64,000 nucleotides of DNA. Origin: Rotaria sp. Silwood1 (lineage: Eukaryota > Rotifera > Eurotatoria > Philodinida > Philodinidae). This document shows positions 1 through 10,860 of this stretch, one piece after another. Every line of letters starts with the position of its first letter. Position 1 is the stretch's first letter. The position numbers and the translations under genes were made by a program. Below the pieces are notes generated by a model. That model searched no databases. It was not told the DNA's origin and was given only the letters and a program-made list of their open reading frames with translations. The stretch is from assembly GCA_905250075.1 (NCBI GenBank), contig CAJNOP010000367.1, positions 1-64,000 of the forward strand. Reading direction: 5' to 3'.

Positions 1-853
1 AATTCTGAAATGGGCTATGTAATTTTATTTAAATCATTGAATGATCTATAGATTCTAAGTAAAACAACTTCAGGTTAGTTCTTGTTTACATAGTAGCATT
101 TGACAAAGCTAAGATTTCAATAATCTAATAGACAACATAATTTCGATATTTTTAATACCAGTTTCTCTTTGAACTAGAGTTATTTGTATCCTTCAGTGTA
201 CTTCAAAAATTTGATGAAATCGAATGAACAATGTAATATATCTTTTTGTGAACATTTTCATAATGTGTTTTTAATATTTGATTCTATTATTATCTAGCCA
301 AACAGTTGATTAAGAAAAACTTGAAATAAAAAAAAAGGTTCAAGATATCAGTTAGAACACTATTCTGATAAGGTCTTGACTGAGATTATACAATTAGAAT
401 ACGTTATGAAAATGATCAAAAACTAAATAATATTTTATATTGTGCACTTAATTTCACCTAATATTGACCAAACAAGAGAAATGACTCTAATTGATCCATG
501 AAGTAGATTGTTGTTTTTAGATTGAATAGAATTTTCATCCATTGATCAGCACGATTTACACTGAAGAAAAAAGATAAACTGAAAATGCCAAGTGTCATTC
601 TATACAACACTATTTAGTTGTAAGTCTGAGGAAAATTCAACTATTTTTAGCTTAGTTTTGTGAACGTATATTCTAAAATGGAGTATGATTGTTTACATAA
701 AATATTTGAGATAACCCAAAGATATCCAGAAAACATAACAAAGTATGCGTTTGTTCAGATGCAATCTTTATTTAATAGATTCATTCTTCAGTTCTTCATT
801 AAAGGATTTACTATAACCGAATAGTTCGATGTATTTAAACCTGAGTTATTTCA
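1..853. other. gene-free AT-rich stretch
   Basis: I see no supportable gene, RNA or repeat structure here. All frames are broken by frequent stops, and no splice-bounded open segment stands out. Confidence 0.5.
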
Positions 854-1000
854 GGGTGTGGGTGGGTGTGGGTGTAGGTGTGGGATGTGGGGTGTGGGTG
901 GGTGGGTGGGTGTGGGATGTAGGTGGGCGAGTGTGGGCGTGAAGGCATTACCACTTCTTCACCAACACCCACACCCACCCACCCACACGCTTACACCCTT
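854..1000. repeat. telomere-like hairpin block A
   Basis: A G-rich run of degenerate TGTGGG/GTGGGT units (854-941) is followed by a loop of about 20 bases and a C-rich run of CCCACA-type units (961-1000). The two arms are reverse complements in style and can fold back. TGTGGG is the bdelloid telomeric hexamer. The order, G-rich then C-rich, is that of two telomere ends joined head to head. Confidence 0.8.
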
Positions 1001-1004
1001 CCAT

Positions 1005-1138
1005 TAATCTCAATTTTTCAGGGGAAAAATTATATTCTAAATGCTTTTCAAAGACACAGGCTTGTAGAGAACTGAATTTCATTCAAATTGACGGGCTTAA
1101 ACACACTGTAAGTATCTTTCATAAACATGATAAGACCC
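1005..1138 (+). repeat. duplicated exon-like segment, copy 1
   Basis: About 130 bases recur at 2149-2286 at roughly 80% identity by eye. Both copies have the shape of an internal exon: a pyrimidine tract ending in CAG or TAG, then about 85 bases, then GTAAGT. In this copy one frame is open across the putative exon (LYSKCFSKTQACRELN is part of it). The frame would end at a codon boundary, which matches the phase-0 acceptor at 2862 in front of the hypothetical exon. The protein is not recognised. Confidence 0.45.
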
Positions 1139-2148
1139 TCGCTTTTCAAATACATCTTCCAGCGCAGGGGAGAAAGAAACAATTTTTTTTTTCGTTCTCT
1201 TCTTTAGGACACTTCAGACGCATATATACATCGTTTTCTCCTTATTTTTTTCATCGCCCGCCGCTCGGCTGATTGATACTCGACAACGATGACGACGACA
1301 AGGACTATTTTGCTTCTAATCTATATTACTTTCTGTTTTTCTTGGTCTCTATAGTATTCCTCCTTAGTAAAGGGCCCGGCTTCTTTTCTCTGTCGTTCGA
1401 AAGCTCGCACACTACGCACATATACGAGCAAATCTATATATATTAGGCATATGCAAAGCAATTGTGTTTATACCTCTTCTCTTTTTCTCTTATTGTCTTA
1501 TTCTGTTTCATGCAGAAATGCCCACGGGCTTGTTAGACTTTTCTTCTCTTCTGCTGACATCGACTACGTGCATTGCCCACTTTATTTATTACCCACATAC
1601 AGTATGTAAAAAATTATTCGAACACGTGGTATCGCATGTCTTCAGAAGCAAATTCCACAACGAAGAAAGAACATTTTTTCGGTTTTTGATTATACCATCC
1701 AATAGATCGGAGTTTCTACTTTACTTTAAGAAAACAAACTTTTCTTTCATAAGGCCCTTTATATATTTTCGATGATTTACAGTAAACCGTTACATTTTCT
1801 GAGCAAAATATTATTCGGACACTTGTACTTTGCCTTTTACTTATCCCCTATTTGATATCAAAATATTTCGAATTATAAATCATTCGATAGAGAAAGCAGT
1901 TCGCTACACGCTAATGTTCTTTACAAAGAAAAAAATATTGAGAAAACTTTCAAAAATTATAAAAATCTGGAGCCTCCTGGGTTTTACAGAAAACTTTGGA
2001 TTTTCAGGTTTGAGGAAAGTAAAATTTAACCAACGATATATAATTTGATAAAGGAGGCCAAGCTACACGAACAGAGTTTTTCATTCTCGAAATCAGTTAA
2101 ATGAAACAGTCATTAATTGCTAATTACAATTAGTCTCCTATATAGCAC
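1139..2148. other. gene-free stretch
   Basis: No convincing coding exon is visible. Two modest open frames (about 1464-1775 and 1830-2048, plus strand) have low-complexity, Phe/Ile/Lys-rich composition and were not accepted. Confidence 0.4.
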
Positions 2149-2286
2149 TTTCATTAATCTCGGCTTTTTAGGGAACAATTATATCCCAAATGTCTTTCAA
2201 AGATATAAGCTTGTAGAAAATTGAATTCTTTCAAAATGATTAACTTAAAAACACGGTAAGTATTTTTTCATAAACATGCTAAGATG
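2149..2286 (+). repeat. duplicated exon-like segment, copy 2 (broken)
   Basis: This is the second copy of the segment at 1005-1138. It keeps the TTTTTAG acceptor-like start and the GTAAGT donor-like end, but the frame that is open in copy 1 contains stops here. It directly abuts telomere-like block B, whereas copy 1 follows block A, so the segment and the blocks may have moved together. Confidence 0.45.
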
Positions 2287-2380
2287 AGTGTGGGTGTGAC
2301 TCAGGCTCCAGCCGTGGGTGATGAATTTCTCTATAACCGCAGCTATCTACACCTGCAACTCACATCCATACCCACAACCA
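2286..2380. repeat. telomere-like hairpin block B
   Basis: A short G-rich part (GTGTGGGTGTG, then CCGTGGGTG) is followed by a C-rich part with ACATCCATACCCACAACC. It is degenerate but has the same G-then-C polarity as block A. Confidence 0.6.
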
Positions 2381-2517
2381 AATTCATACCCTAGTTGCAT
2401 TCATGACACCACTAATTATAAGCTTTTCTTTCTTTGGTTCTACTGTTTCTTCTGTCTATTCATCTATATCATGGATTTTTCTTTTCTGTTCCATGATGAC
2501 TTACGATGAAATGAAAG

Positions 2518-2610
2518 CGGGTGTCTGTTTGAGTGTGGATGATGATGAAGAGCTCTCTCACGTCCATACTCCACGCCCACACCCCACATCAACACACCCA
2601 TATCCCAACA
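2518..2610. repeat. telomere-like hairpin block C
   Basis: A weak G-rich arm (GCGGGTGTCTGTTTGAGTG) precedes a longer C-rich arm (2562-2610) with repeated CCACACCC/CACACCCA units. The polarity is the same as in blocks A and B. Confidence 0.6.
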
Positions 2611-2862
2611 TTGATCAAAGTACCTTTCGATAGAAAATTTCTCCTATTCTCTTTGTTTATAATATCTAGTAAAGTCTTAATAAATCTTAATCTGCTGTTT
2701 TTTTCCGCAGAGAAATTTCTGTACATCTCTGATGATATATAAATGTATCGATTCAGAGTTAGCCGTCTTTGCAAAAAAATATCATTCTTTTTTTCTTGTT
2801 ATAATTGCTAAAAATACAGATCACAAAAGTCTATTATGTAACCGATGTCATTGTTTTCACAG

Positions 2863-3345
2863 GTTAATCCAAGTATTGCTATGCTAAGATCTGTTGCTGC
2901 CTACTTTAACCACCACTTTGGTAGCAATATTACGCATGTGGCCAATGCATATTCCATGTCTGAGAATCAATGGATTTGGATATGCTTTCACTCAGAACAA
3001 CTGTCATCAGAAACTATTAGTCTGGCAATTAGTACAGAATGTACTACCTCTATGGGGAGCAACTGGAAGAACGTAACGCATTATGAATTAGTGAGAGTTC
3101 CATATCGGCAGGTTCATAGACAACAGCGCTCTTATGCTTGGGAACGCATCACAGTTATTTCACATGACGGAAAGTTGCTGACTTCTAATTATGTAATTCA
3201 AGCTAACCGTTCATTCATTGTCACCAGAGAAGGTGGTATCAAGGCTCAAATGTATGGCGGAAACCTTTGGATAGATGAAAACGGCAGAAATGGTTATCCA
3301 CAATCAGGCATGGAACAAGTACAAGTACGAGTCCTTTTCACTTAA
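2863..3345 (+). CDS. hypothetical protein, terminal exon
   Basis: The open frame runs to a TAA at 3343-3345 and gives about 160 codons of balanced composition, unlike the noncoding surroundings. A strong acceptor (TTGTTTTCACAG) ends at 2862, so the likely coding start is a splice junction in phase 0. An ATG at 2845 in the same frame, inside the pyrimidine tract, and another at 2881 are alternative starts. The C-terminal half looks beta-rich (segments such as YAWERITVISHDGK and AQMYGGNLWIDENG), but I do not recognise the family. It lies between telomere-like blocks C and D. A phase-0 exon-like segment upstream (1005-1138) could be its preceding exon. Function is unknown. Confidence 0.45.
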   Translation, partial: VNPSIAMLRSVAAYFNHHFGSNITHVANAYSMSENQWIWICFHSEQLSSETISLAISTECTTSMGSNWKNVTHYELVRVPYRQVHRQQRSYAWERITVISHDGKLLTSNYVIQANRSFIVTREGGIKAQMYGGNLWIDENGRNGYPQSGMEQVQVRVLFT

Positions 3346-3530
3346 CTGATGTACTCAGTATCACACTCAAAATTTTGTTTCGTAGGAAATCCAAATCTCA
3401 TCACAAACTCTTAAAGGTTTTCGGAAAGCTTCCCGATCTTCTAAAGCATTTTCAAAAACACCCTCTTGGTTTCTCAAGATTCGAAAAACAATAGGTCTTT
3501 GAAAATACCGATTTGAATACTTTAAAAGTA

Positions 3531-3583
3531 GTGTGTGGGAATAGGTCTACCGCTTGTGATTAGTGACACCCACACCCACAACC
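3531..3583. repeat. telomere-like hairpin block D (short)
   Basis: GTGTGTGGG is followed after about 25 bases by ACACCCACACCCACAACC. This is a small member of the series with the same polarity. Confidence 0.55.
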
Positions 3584-4234
3584 TGAATGAATGTTCACTG
3601 AAACTCTTTTTTCATATAAAATAGTGATAATTCGATAAGTTTGTTGTATACAGTGGCATCTTTCAGCATTATATCTAGTCTCATATTGTTCAGGTCACGA
3701 AAAAGGATGTTTTGAAAACCTTTATTCAGCTCACCGGAATTTCCTTGTCAGAATTATCATAGCGCAGAGACAAGCGTTTTTCTACCTCACTTGACAGTAT
3801 TTCTATTGAGCAATAATTGTGAACTTTCTTCATACCCTCGAAAACTTTACATTAATACGTATCATACAGATAAGAATAATCGATTAATTTTTTATAAATA
3901 GAGTTATGTAAAACTATTTCACGTAAGCGACTGTTGGGGCACACTGCTCTATCTAAGAAACGTATTACAATGAGACGAACTCGATGTTCTTTGCTTGCAT
4001 TGAAGGAAAATTATTATATATCGCAACTTTTCCCACGGTAAGATGAACTGGTTAAACAGAGAAGAGTTTTATCATTTCTTCCACGATAATTTCGCAAAAT
4101 AACCTCAGATTACGAATCTCTTGATAAACTCGATGAAATTTAAGCCTCCCCTCAGAAAATCCATTTTTTTTCATGTGATTGAAGGTGAGTTTTTATTATA
4201 GAAAGATGCAGCGAAGTTTCCTCTTTCAGAATTT
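3584..4234. other. gene-free stretch
   Basis: No coding exon, RNA gene or repeat was identified. Confidence 0.4.
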
Positions 4235-4330
4235 AGGGTGGATGTGGGTGTGAGTGTAGGTAAAGGTATGGGTATAGATAGTCCATTAGTTTACTCACAC
4301 CCTCATCCACCCACACTCACACCCACATCC
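4235..4330. repeat. telomere-like hairpin block E
   Basis: The G-rich arm at 4235-4275 (GGTGGATGTGGGTGTGAGTG) and the C-rich arm at 4292-4330 (CATCCACCCACACTCACACC) are near-perfect reverse complements across a loop of about 16 bases. Confidence 0.75.
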
Positions 4331-4694
4331 TGGTTTTTGATCAGAAAAATGGAAATAACTCGCGCACGATTCAAGATAATACCAATAGTCTTTTTTTAAA
4401 GGTCTAAGCAAGAGTAAAATTTTGTTCGACCAAATTATTTATATTTGATTTCTGCAATAAGAAAAGCGAGATTTAATGTCATGACGTGGCATCTTTTTGG
4501 CTTATTTCGACTCGATGGGTACTGAAACGATCATAAAAAATGAATGGGAAAGAATTTCAAAATTCTATCCGATGAAAAGTTGCGCGTTGCAGTTAGCTTT
4601 AATTGGAGACCACCCCGAGCCCTCTATCTCTTGTAATAAGGAAATTATATTGATTCTCTTGCAGGCTAAAAATGGACTATAAATACGCCAGAAG

Positions 4695-5409
4695 CAGGGT
4701 TGCCAGATCTTCTGAAATGGCAGGAAAGCTTCTGAATTTCAAAACTTTTTCTGATTTTATTTTGACCTTCTGATTTTTCAGGTTTTTTTCGATTTTTCTG
4801 GTTTTACTGTTTCGCTGCGATATTTGTCCAAATTCTATTTCTGAATGAAGACTTTTCTCAAATTGATTACGATCATAATCGTTAGCCATATGAAACATGT
4901 ATGGTCTGATTATCGTAATTGCATGGACATAAAACTAGTTAGTGCTGAACTTAAGATAAGAATGAATGCTAATTATTCTTGTGAACAGTTCTAAAAACAT
5001 ATTTCAACTGATAAACATTTATTGCAGCAAATTCGAAAAATGAAAAATATCAATAGTATGGAACTCATATTGAATGAGTCGTTTTTTTAACTATCTCTTG
5101 ATGTATATAATGTATTTCTCGGTTTGTTTTTGCTCATTTTATGTGAAAAACGTTTTGAGTTTAGTAAAAAGTCTGATACTAGATGTCTTTTGCTAGTTTG
5201 TGTGATATTCGGTGAACTACATATTCTTATTATTATTGTTTTTTTATATTAAATATCTTCGAAAATAAATGAAGAATAGATGAACAAATTACAACTAAAG
5301 CATTTTGTAATAGTTTGGTAAAATAATAAGTGCCAATTTCAACATATTAGCCTTTCTGATTTTGATAGTCGGAATTTCTGATTTTTAAATTTTTGATCTG
5401 GCAACCCTG
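4695..5409. mobile_element. hAT-like non-autonomous DNA element
   Basis: The ends are inverted repeats starting CAGGGTTGCCAGATC (left 4695, right end 5409). Both flanks carry the same 8-base word GCCAGAAG (4687-4694 and 5410-5417), a perfect target-site duplication. An 8-base duplication with CAGGG ends is typical of the hAT superfamily. The 715-base interior is AT-rich with repeated TTTTTCTGATTTT-like tracts and no transposase frame, so it must be mobilised in trans. Confidence 0.8.
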
Positions 5410-5417
5410 GCCAGAAG

Positions 5418-6238
5418 TCACGTCTAGTTTGACATGTCGAGTTGAAATTTTTACCAAAACAGTTTCTCACTACGATTATTCTTTTCTGAAAATTTCAGCC
5501 TAAACGAATCTTCCTACGTGGCATATCGAATTTGAGAGAGGGGAAGCTCCTTTAAGACATGGAAAACCCATTGAACGGCTACATTAAAATAGTAGGGTGG
5601 TTGAATCAGAATGGCCTTCACTTGCTGATTGATAGAATTGCCAGTGTAAAGAGCTGCTGTGCATCATACTACCCCTTCTGGTAATGCGCATAAGACCAGA
5701 TTGATCTCACTGGCCAATATTTTTAAGGTCGTTGTATGGGCTAATAACTTCAGATTGCTCCTCAAGCAATGTCTCAGATTCGAGGGTGAGTACTCTTGAT
5801 TACTAGTGTACTACGTTATTGAAGATTAGGGTACTAAGTCATTCAGCGGCAATAGCTAACTTTGTTTTTATTGAATCAAACTTGGAATAGTTCTCTATTG
5901 GCCACAAAAAAGTTAGCCTGCTGAATAAATCAGAGTAAAGAGGCTGTGAGAGGGGTGTAAGCCAGGGAGTGATTTTTGCGTGTATGAGTCGTGTCTTCAT
6001 TCACACGAGCACTTCGAACCACACGCACAGTCACATCCATCTATGTCCATAATCTCTTCAGAATTGTGAACCGACTGAAAAAAACGAAGTATTATGAATA
6101 TTGTGAAGCTTCAAGAATTTCCTGCACTAATCAATTAAGAAAAACTTAAAAGAAGTGATTCGTTGTTTAACGTACAATCACACTAGTGATATTCAACTAA
6201 ATCTTATGAATGCGATACTCTGTTAATGTTACTTATAG
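5418..6238. other. gene-free stretch with a weak hairpin block
   Basis: No coding exon is accepted. At about 5967-6042 a degenerate G/T-rich then C/A-rich pair (GCGTGTATGAGTCGTG, then CACACGCACAGTCACATCC) resembles a decayed telomere-like block (F). A CTTATAG acceptor ends at 6238, directly before the ART gene. Confidence 0.4.
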
Positions 6239-6244
6239 GTAGTA

Positions 6245-6955
6245 ATGGGTAATGGAAATACACAAGGAACGGCACAAATTAGAAGCGATCGGTTTGTGAG
6301 CCAAAATATCTTGGAGTTGCAAGCAGCGAACAACAATCCGATCGATGGTTACCAACATCTAGCCATAGAAATATTAGAAAAAACTGCAGAAAGATTAGAC
6401 AATGTCGTCTCTGGCATCATGAGCTATGCCATAAAAGCTAAAGACAACTGCAATCGCAATTCAACACTGCTAACACATGACGAATCAGCGGCAATTTATC
6501 TTTACTCAATGCAGACACCGTTTTATTCTAGTCTGAATTTCGCACTTCGAGCCAAAAATCGAGAGGCTCTGAAACCATGGTTCCCTTTCTTGAAACTGTT
6601 TCTGAGTGCTCTACAGAAACTACCACCACTGCGTAAGCGCGTTTGGCGTGGCGTCACGCAGAATGTTAGCTCTACTTTTGTCGCAAATACTTTGCAAACT
6701 TGGTGGAGCGTGAATTCTTGTTCCACAGATCTCAAAGTCGTTGAATTCTTCCTAGGCGCAATGGAAGGAACTGTGTTTGCTATCGATGCGATCAACGCAA
6801 GAGATATTTCCAATTACTCGGCCCTGAAGGATGAGCAAGAAGTCGTCCTAATGTGTGGAACTCGCTTGCATGTTAAATGCGATCCATTAAACATCGAAGA
6901 TCGCTTTTGCATTGTTGACCTGGAAGAAAAACCTGTACCACAGTCACATGAATAG
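6245..6955 (+). CDS. NAD(P)(+)--arginine ADP-ribosyltransferase
   Basis: This 236-aa protein has the full R-S-E signature of arginine-specific mono-ADP-ribosyltransferases. The first-strand arginine is R135 in VWRGV, the STS-type motif is WWSVNSCST (153-161), and the catalytic ExE is E197-Q198-E199 in KDEQEVVL. Such enzymes transfer ADP-ribose from NAD+ to arginine side chains of target proteins. There is no signal peptide. The start MGNGNT fits an N-myristoylation signal (Gly2, Thr6), so membrane tethering is possible. An acceptor-like CTTATAG lies six bases before the ATG, so trans-splicing or a 5' UTR intron is likely. The stop codon is embedded in the beginning of telomere-like block G (GAATAGGGTGTGGG), so the native 3' end may have been replaced. 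The paralog at 49916-50687 shares the motif order. Confidence 0.85.
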   Translation: MGNGNTQGTAQIRSDRFVSQNILELQAANNNPIDGYQHLAIEILEKTAERLDNVVSGIMSYAIKAKDNCNRNSTLLTHDESAAIYLYSMQTPFYSSLNFALRAKNREALKPWFPFLKLFLSALQKLPPLRKRVWRGVTQNVSSTFVANTLQTWWSVNSCSTDLKVVEFFLGAMEGTVFAIDAINARDISNYSALKDEQEVVLMCGTRLHVKCDPLNIEDRFCIVDLEEKPVPQSHE

Positions 6956-7151
6956 GGTGTGGGTGGGTGCAGGTGTAGGGTGTGGTTGGATGTGGATGCA
7001 GGGTGTGGGTAGGCGTAAGGTGTTGGTAAGTGTGGGTGCACGGTGTAGGTGGCTGTGGAGTATGAGTGCTGGTATCAGTGACAGTTTGTTAGAACCGAAG
7101 CCTACACCGACAACAACAACGACACTGGCACTCACACCCACACCAATATCC
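6953..7151. repeat. telomere-like hairpin block G
   Basis: A long degenerate G-rich arm (6953-7065, units GGGTGTGGGTG and GGTGTAGG) starts within the ART stop codon. A C/A-rich arm (7105-7151, CACTCACACCCACACCAATA) follows. Apart from the loop this is the longest G-rich run in the left flank. Confidence 0.7.
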
Positions 7152-8166
7152 ATCTTTTCCCCTAAGTCTAGTCTCTATCTTTATCTTGTTCATCTATCTT
7201 CCTGAATTTGTGTTCCTCGATCTACATCTATTCTCTTTATCTATTCGCTTATTCTATTCCTTTAGTCTATGCATCTAAACCGATACCTATGTTTCTGTAT
7301 CGATACAGGTACGCCTTAGAAAAGATAGACTATTTGTATTAATTTTATGTTAAGAATTAACTAATCATTTAGTGATTCATATTGATAAAAATGGGACAAT
7401 TGGTATTTGGTTATTCGTTAATATTACCTATCAATAAGTCGCTTAGCTGTTAATATAGAGTTTAAGTTTTGTCTGTTACCAAAAAAGGGTGTCTAATAAG
7501 TGTTGATCACTTCCAGGTAATATTCTTTTCTTATATGTTTTTTCACTAAAATAGACTGATACTTTTAAGACATCTAGATATACTCTGCGCTAGCATTTGA
7601 ACTTTCTACCTTTTAGAGTAACAGCGATACAGGCAATATAAAATTCATAGGAATTTTTTAAATTATTTTTATGCATACCACGGGTAAAAAATTCTAATCA
7701 TATGATCTATCTTTCAAAGAAAGTTGCTTTTGGTTCTCTAGTTATCGTTCCTAAGTTGTGTCATTTGTTTTTTTTTTAATTTTAAAGTGGCACTGATTTT
7801 TCAAGAAGATCAAAATAGCAAAAACCTGAGCAACACTTGTGATCAATACTACGAAACTTTTATTTGACAAAGAGTATTCTCCAGAAGTAGTTGATAATAA
7901 ATAAGAATTTCAAAAAGCAAGTAATAGATGAAGATAAATAGCACATAAATAGACATTGACGCACTTTTTTTCTTTTTATGTTTCAATAATTTCAATTGGT
8001 AGATCTCATCCAAGTCACTGTCGTTTATTTAATAACCCTAATAACGGCGACAACATGTTCGTAAAACAATTTTAAAAATTTCTTATAAATTTTTTTCTAT
8101 TTGTATTTCTGTGACATGAAATAGAAAGCTCAAATTCCTATTGTAGAGTAGATCTTGATGTCTTAT
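7152..8166. other. gene-free stretch
   Basis: No supportable gene or clear repeat was found. The sequence is AT-rich with stops in all frames. Confidence 0.4.
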
Positions 8167-8262
8167 ATGGGTGTGAGTGGGGTGTGTCTGTGTAGCTGTG
8201 ACTGAGGGTACCAATCGTATCTTAAGGCACACCCAAAACTACGCTCACACCGTCTTATGTTT
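8167..8262. repeat. telomere-like hairpin block H
   Basis: The G-rich arm (GGGTGTGAGTGGGGTGTG, 8168-8208) and the C-rich arm (GCACACCCAAAACTACGCTC, from 8236) are separated by about 27 bases. The block is degenerate and has the same polarity as the others. Confidence 0.6.
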
Positions 8263-8425
8263 TGCTCAATTTCTGCATAGTTTCTTATGAACGCTATATG
8301 GTCAATGGCCTTGGGTCAATATGACAAAAAAAAAGAAGTTGGAGAAAACAAAGAAAGAGGAGAGATAAGTGGAAAGAAAAAGGAAACAAAAGAAGAATAA
8401 CGTGGGAGGTATATAGAAAAAAAAC

Positions 8426-8516
8426 TGGGTGTGGGTGTGGGGTGTGTGGGTGTGGATGTCGTCTTCTATTCATCTACGCCCACACCCACACCCACGCCAC
8501 ATCCACACCCACACCC
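8426..8516. repeat. telomere-like hairpin block I
   Basis: The G-rich arm at 8426-8459 (GGGTGTGGGTGTGGGGTGTG) and the C-rich arm at 8477-8516 are separated by a loop of about 17 bases. It is one of the best-preserved blocks and has hexamer-like TGTGGG units. Confidence 0.8.
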
Positions 8517-8949
8517 TGAACCCTCAAGGTTTCGTATTTTCTCATGAAAACCTTTTTTTACTGTACAGAACTTGAAAAAAGGTTTCATAAGAGATGGTTC
8601 CGCTAGTGGGTACTCCGCAGAACCTCCAAAAGGTTTTGTCGAATTTTTTACCCTTTTTTTGAGACTTTGGACACATTTGGATGCTTTTAGAAATCTACAG
8701 AACCTTTTCAGGAGATTCTGCAAAACTCCTTTTTTTTTAGAGAGTAGTGTCATTCCGACTATTTTAAATTTAAAGAAATGCACACAATAAGAAGAAACCT
8801 AAGTTAACATATGAAGCATAACCAAAAATGAATTAAAAATTGATTTGCGCTTTTATTTGAAGAAAAAAAAATTTGTTGACGTTTTGTTTTGCATCCTTTT
8901 TAGAAAGACAGAATGAAAAAGTGACATGATTTGAATGTTTGTAGAATTG
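8517..8949. other. gene-free stretch
   Basis: Several A/T homopolymer runs and partly self-complementary AAAACC/GGTTTT pieces are present. The open frames on both strands are low complexity. No gene is supported. Confidence 0.35.
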
Positions 8950-8950
8950 A

Positions 8951-9610
8951 GACCTGGATTTGCCCTTTCGGAGGGGATTCAAACATTGAATCGAGCTGAA
9001 AAGGTATCCTTCCGATAGGGCTCGAGGAGTTGTATCTTGGTATACCATTTCCTGATTTTGGTATAACCTATAGGCGAATCCAGGAGCATAATGCTGGAAA
9101 AATCCGGATTGGGACCAGGATTTGTCCTTTCAGAGGGTATCCAAAGGTCGGATCGAGTCGTAAAGGTATCCATTCGATAGATCTCGTCGAGTTCTATCTT
9201 GGTATAGCATTATCAGTTTTTGGTATAACCTGTAGACGAATCCAGGTGCGAAATACAGGGTAAGTCCGGACTGGGACCAGGATTTGCGCTTTCGGAGGGG
9301 ATCGAAAGGTCAAATCGAGCCGAAAAGGTGTCTATTGGATAGACCTCGATGGGTTATATCTTGGTATACGATTTTTAGTTTTTGGTATAGCCTATAGGCG
9401 AATCGCGGGGCGCTATACGGAAAATGCTTGTTGTTTTGCTTATTTTTTTGTCAGTATTTTGGGTTTTTTTTCCATGAAGGAGGAGTCTTGGAAAAAAAAG
9501 TAAATAGTGGAATCGATAGAACTCGTCGAGATCTATCTTGGTATAGCCATTTTAAAGTTTGATATAACCTACAGGCGAATTCAGTTACGGAATACTCGAA
9601 TCCAGCTCCA
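8951..9610 (+). repeat. 162-base tandem repeat, about 3.5 copies
   Basis: The anchor GGATTTG followed by CTTTCGG/CAGAGGG recurs at 8956, 9118 and 9280, exactly 162 bases apart. A fourth, partial copy lies at about 9510-9600 after an AT-rich replacement. Each unit contains TTGGTATA, ATAACCTATAGGCGAATCCAG and CTCGTCGAGTTCTATC-type words. The period is a multiple of three, and one plus-strand frame (about 9030-9263) is open across a repeat boundary. It could be a satellite or the remnant of a repeated coding region. Confidence 0.7.
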
Positions 9611-10860
9611 AGATATCCTACATGCAAATGAAAAGAAGCATGTTCAACATGATGCAATAAATAATTCTAAAGCAAGTCATTATCTTATACCTTAATCATA
9701 TTACAACTTGAATACAACAAATTTTTCGCACTACAAATTCAATTCAATTCTTCTATCAACTGTGACATTTATCTTAAATCACAATTCGTTTGTCAGTAAG
9801 GTGCTTCATTATGATCAATGGTTTGCAATACAAATACAGTAACGTTTAGAATAAAATGTTATGATGAGCCTTCTTTCCACCCACATCGTTACTCCAAAGC
9901 AGTTTCAAACCTAATCTATGAAAGTTCTTAGCTGTTTGAAGTCTGCCACTAACAAACATCATGGATATATTGGTTTAAGTTTATCTTATATAACTCTATT
10001 CGGCAAAGAAGTCCAAACACTCGACAGTACTTCAAGATTTTATTATTAATGAAGTATGATAAAGTACTTAGGCTTTGTTGCTAGATAGACTTAGCTAAGA
10101 CAAACTGAAACCAACCTGCTCGTGATGCATATTGATAGCAAACTTGATATAGAGAGCAGTTTTTAGCGGATAGTTTTGACCTATGCTTCGAATACGGAGA
10201 AGTGCGATCAGGTACGTAATTTACACTTTTTTTTTTCGATTGACTCAACCTGTTTACTTGTGAAGTAGACGCTACTCCAGTTTGAAAATTTGTGAATATA
10301 ATAATGTTTTGAGCTTTACCTAACAGAATGTTGACAAGAATAGAAAAAGATTTTTGTATTAGGATTTTTCTGGAACAGATATATTGGAGCTTTCAGAGTT
10401 TTTAGTTCATCTTATGAATTAGGAGAAGATAAATTCTTATTCCCTGCATTGCAAACAATATCAATTATCTTCTCATGTAGTGAATATTTACTTAAAAAAA
10501 ATACTTTAAACATATTATTAAATATTGATGATCTTCTACTGTTGTGAATGAAATGCTTCATTTCATTGTATAAAGAATAGAGATTTTGATGCAAATAAAA
10601 ATTAAATGCAATCTTTTTTTCATGAATGCCAAATGTGTTTTATGCAATATGAATTCATCGTAGACATTAATTTTGAAAAATGATATCATCTTTCATTTAT
10701 TTTATGATCGATAATTGTTGTTTTTCTTTATTCTTGTTTTATTTAGTTTGAAATTTGAAGATCGAATGCACACTTCTACAAACATCCTTGAACTCTTCCT
10801 GTTTCATTCGAAAAAAAAAGTAGAGGGAACGAAAAAATTGTTCAACATGGTTTGATGTAT
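9611..10860. other. gene-free stretch at the boundary of left flank and core
   Basis: No exon is supported. Hairpin blocks stop before this stretch, and the base composition becomes the AT-rich, homopolymer-rich type seen through to about 41 kb. Confidence 0.4.

Noticed and set aside
854-1000. Coding microsatellite or ordinary GT repeat
   Set aside because: The paired G-rich and C-rich arms, hexamer-like units and recurrence with one polarity do not fit a simple GT tract.
1464-1775. 103-codon plus-strand frame
   Set aside because: Phe/Leu/Ser low-complexity composition, no recognisable motif and no splice context.
6912-7205. Frames of Gly/Val/Trp or His/Pro repeats over the hairpin block (both strands)
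   Set aside because: By-products of TGTGGG-type repeats.
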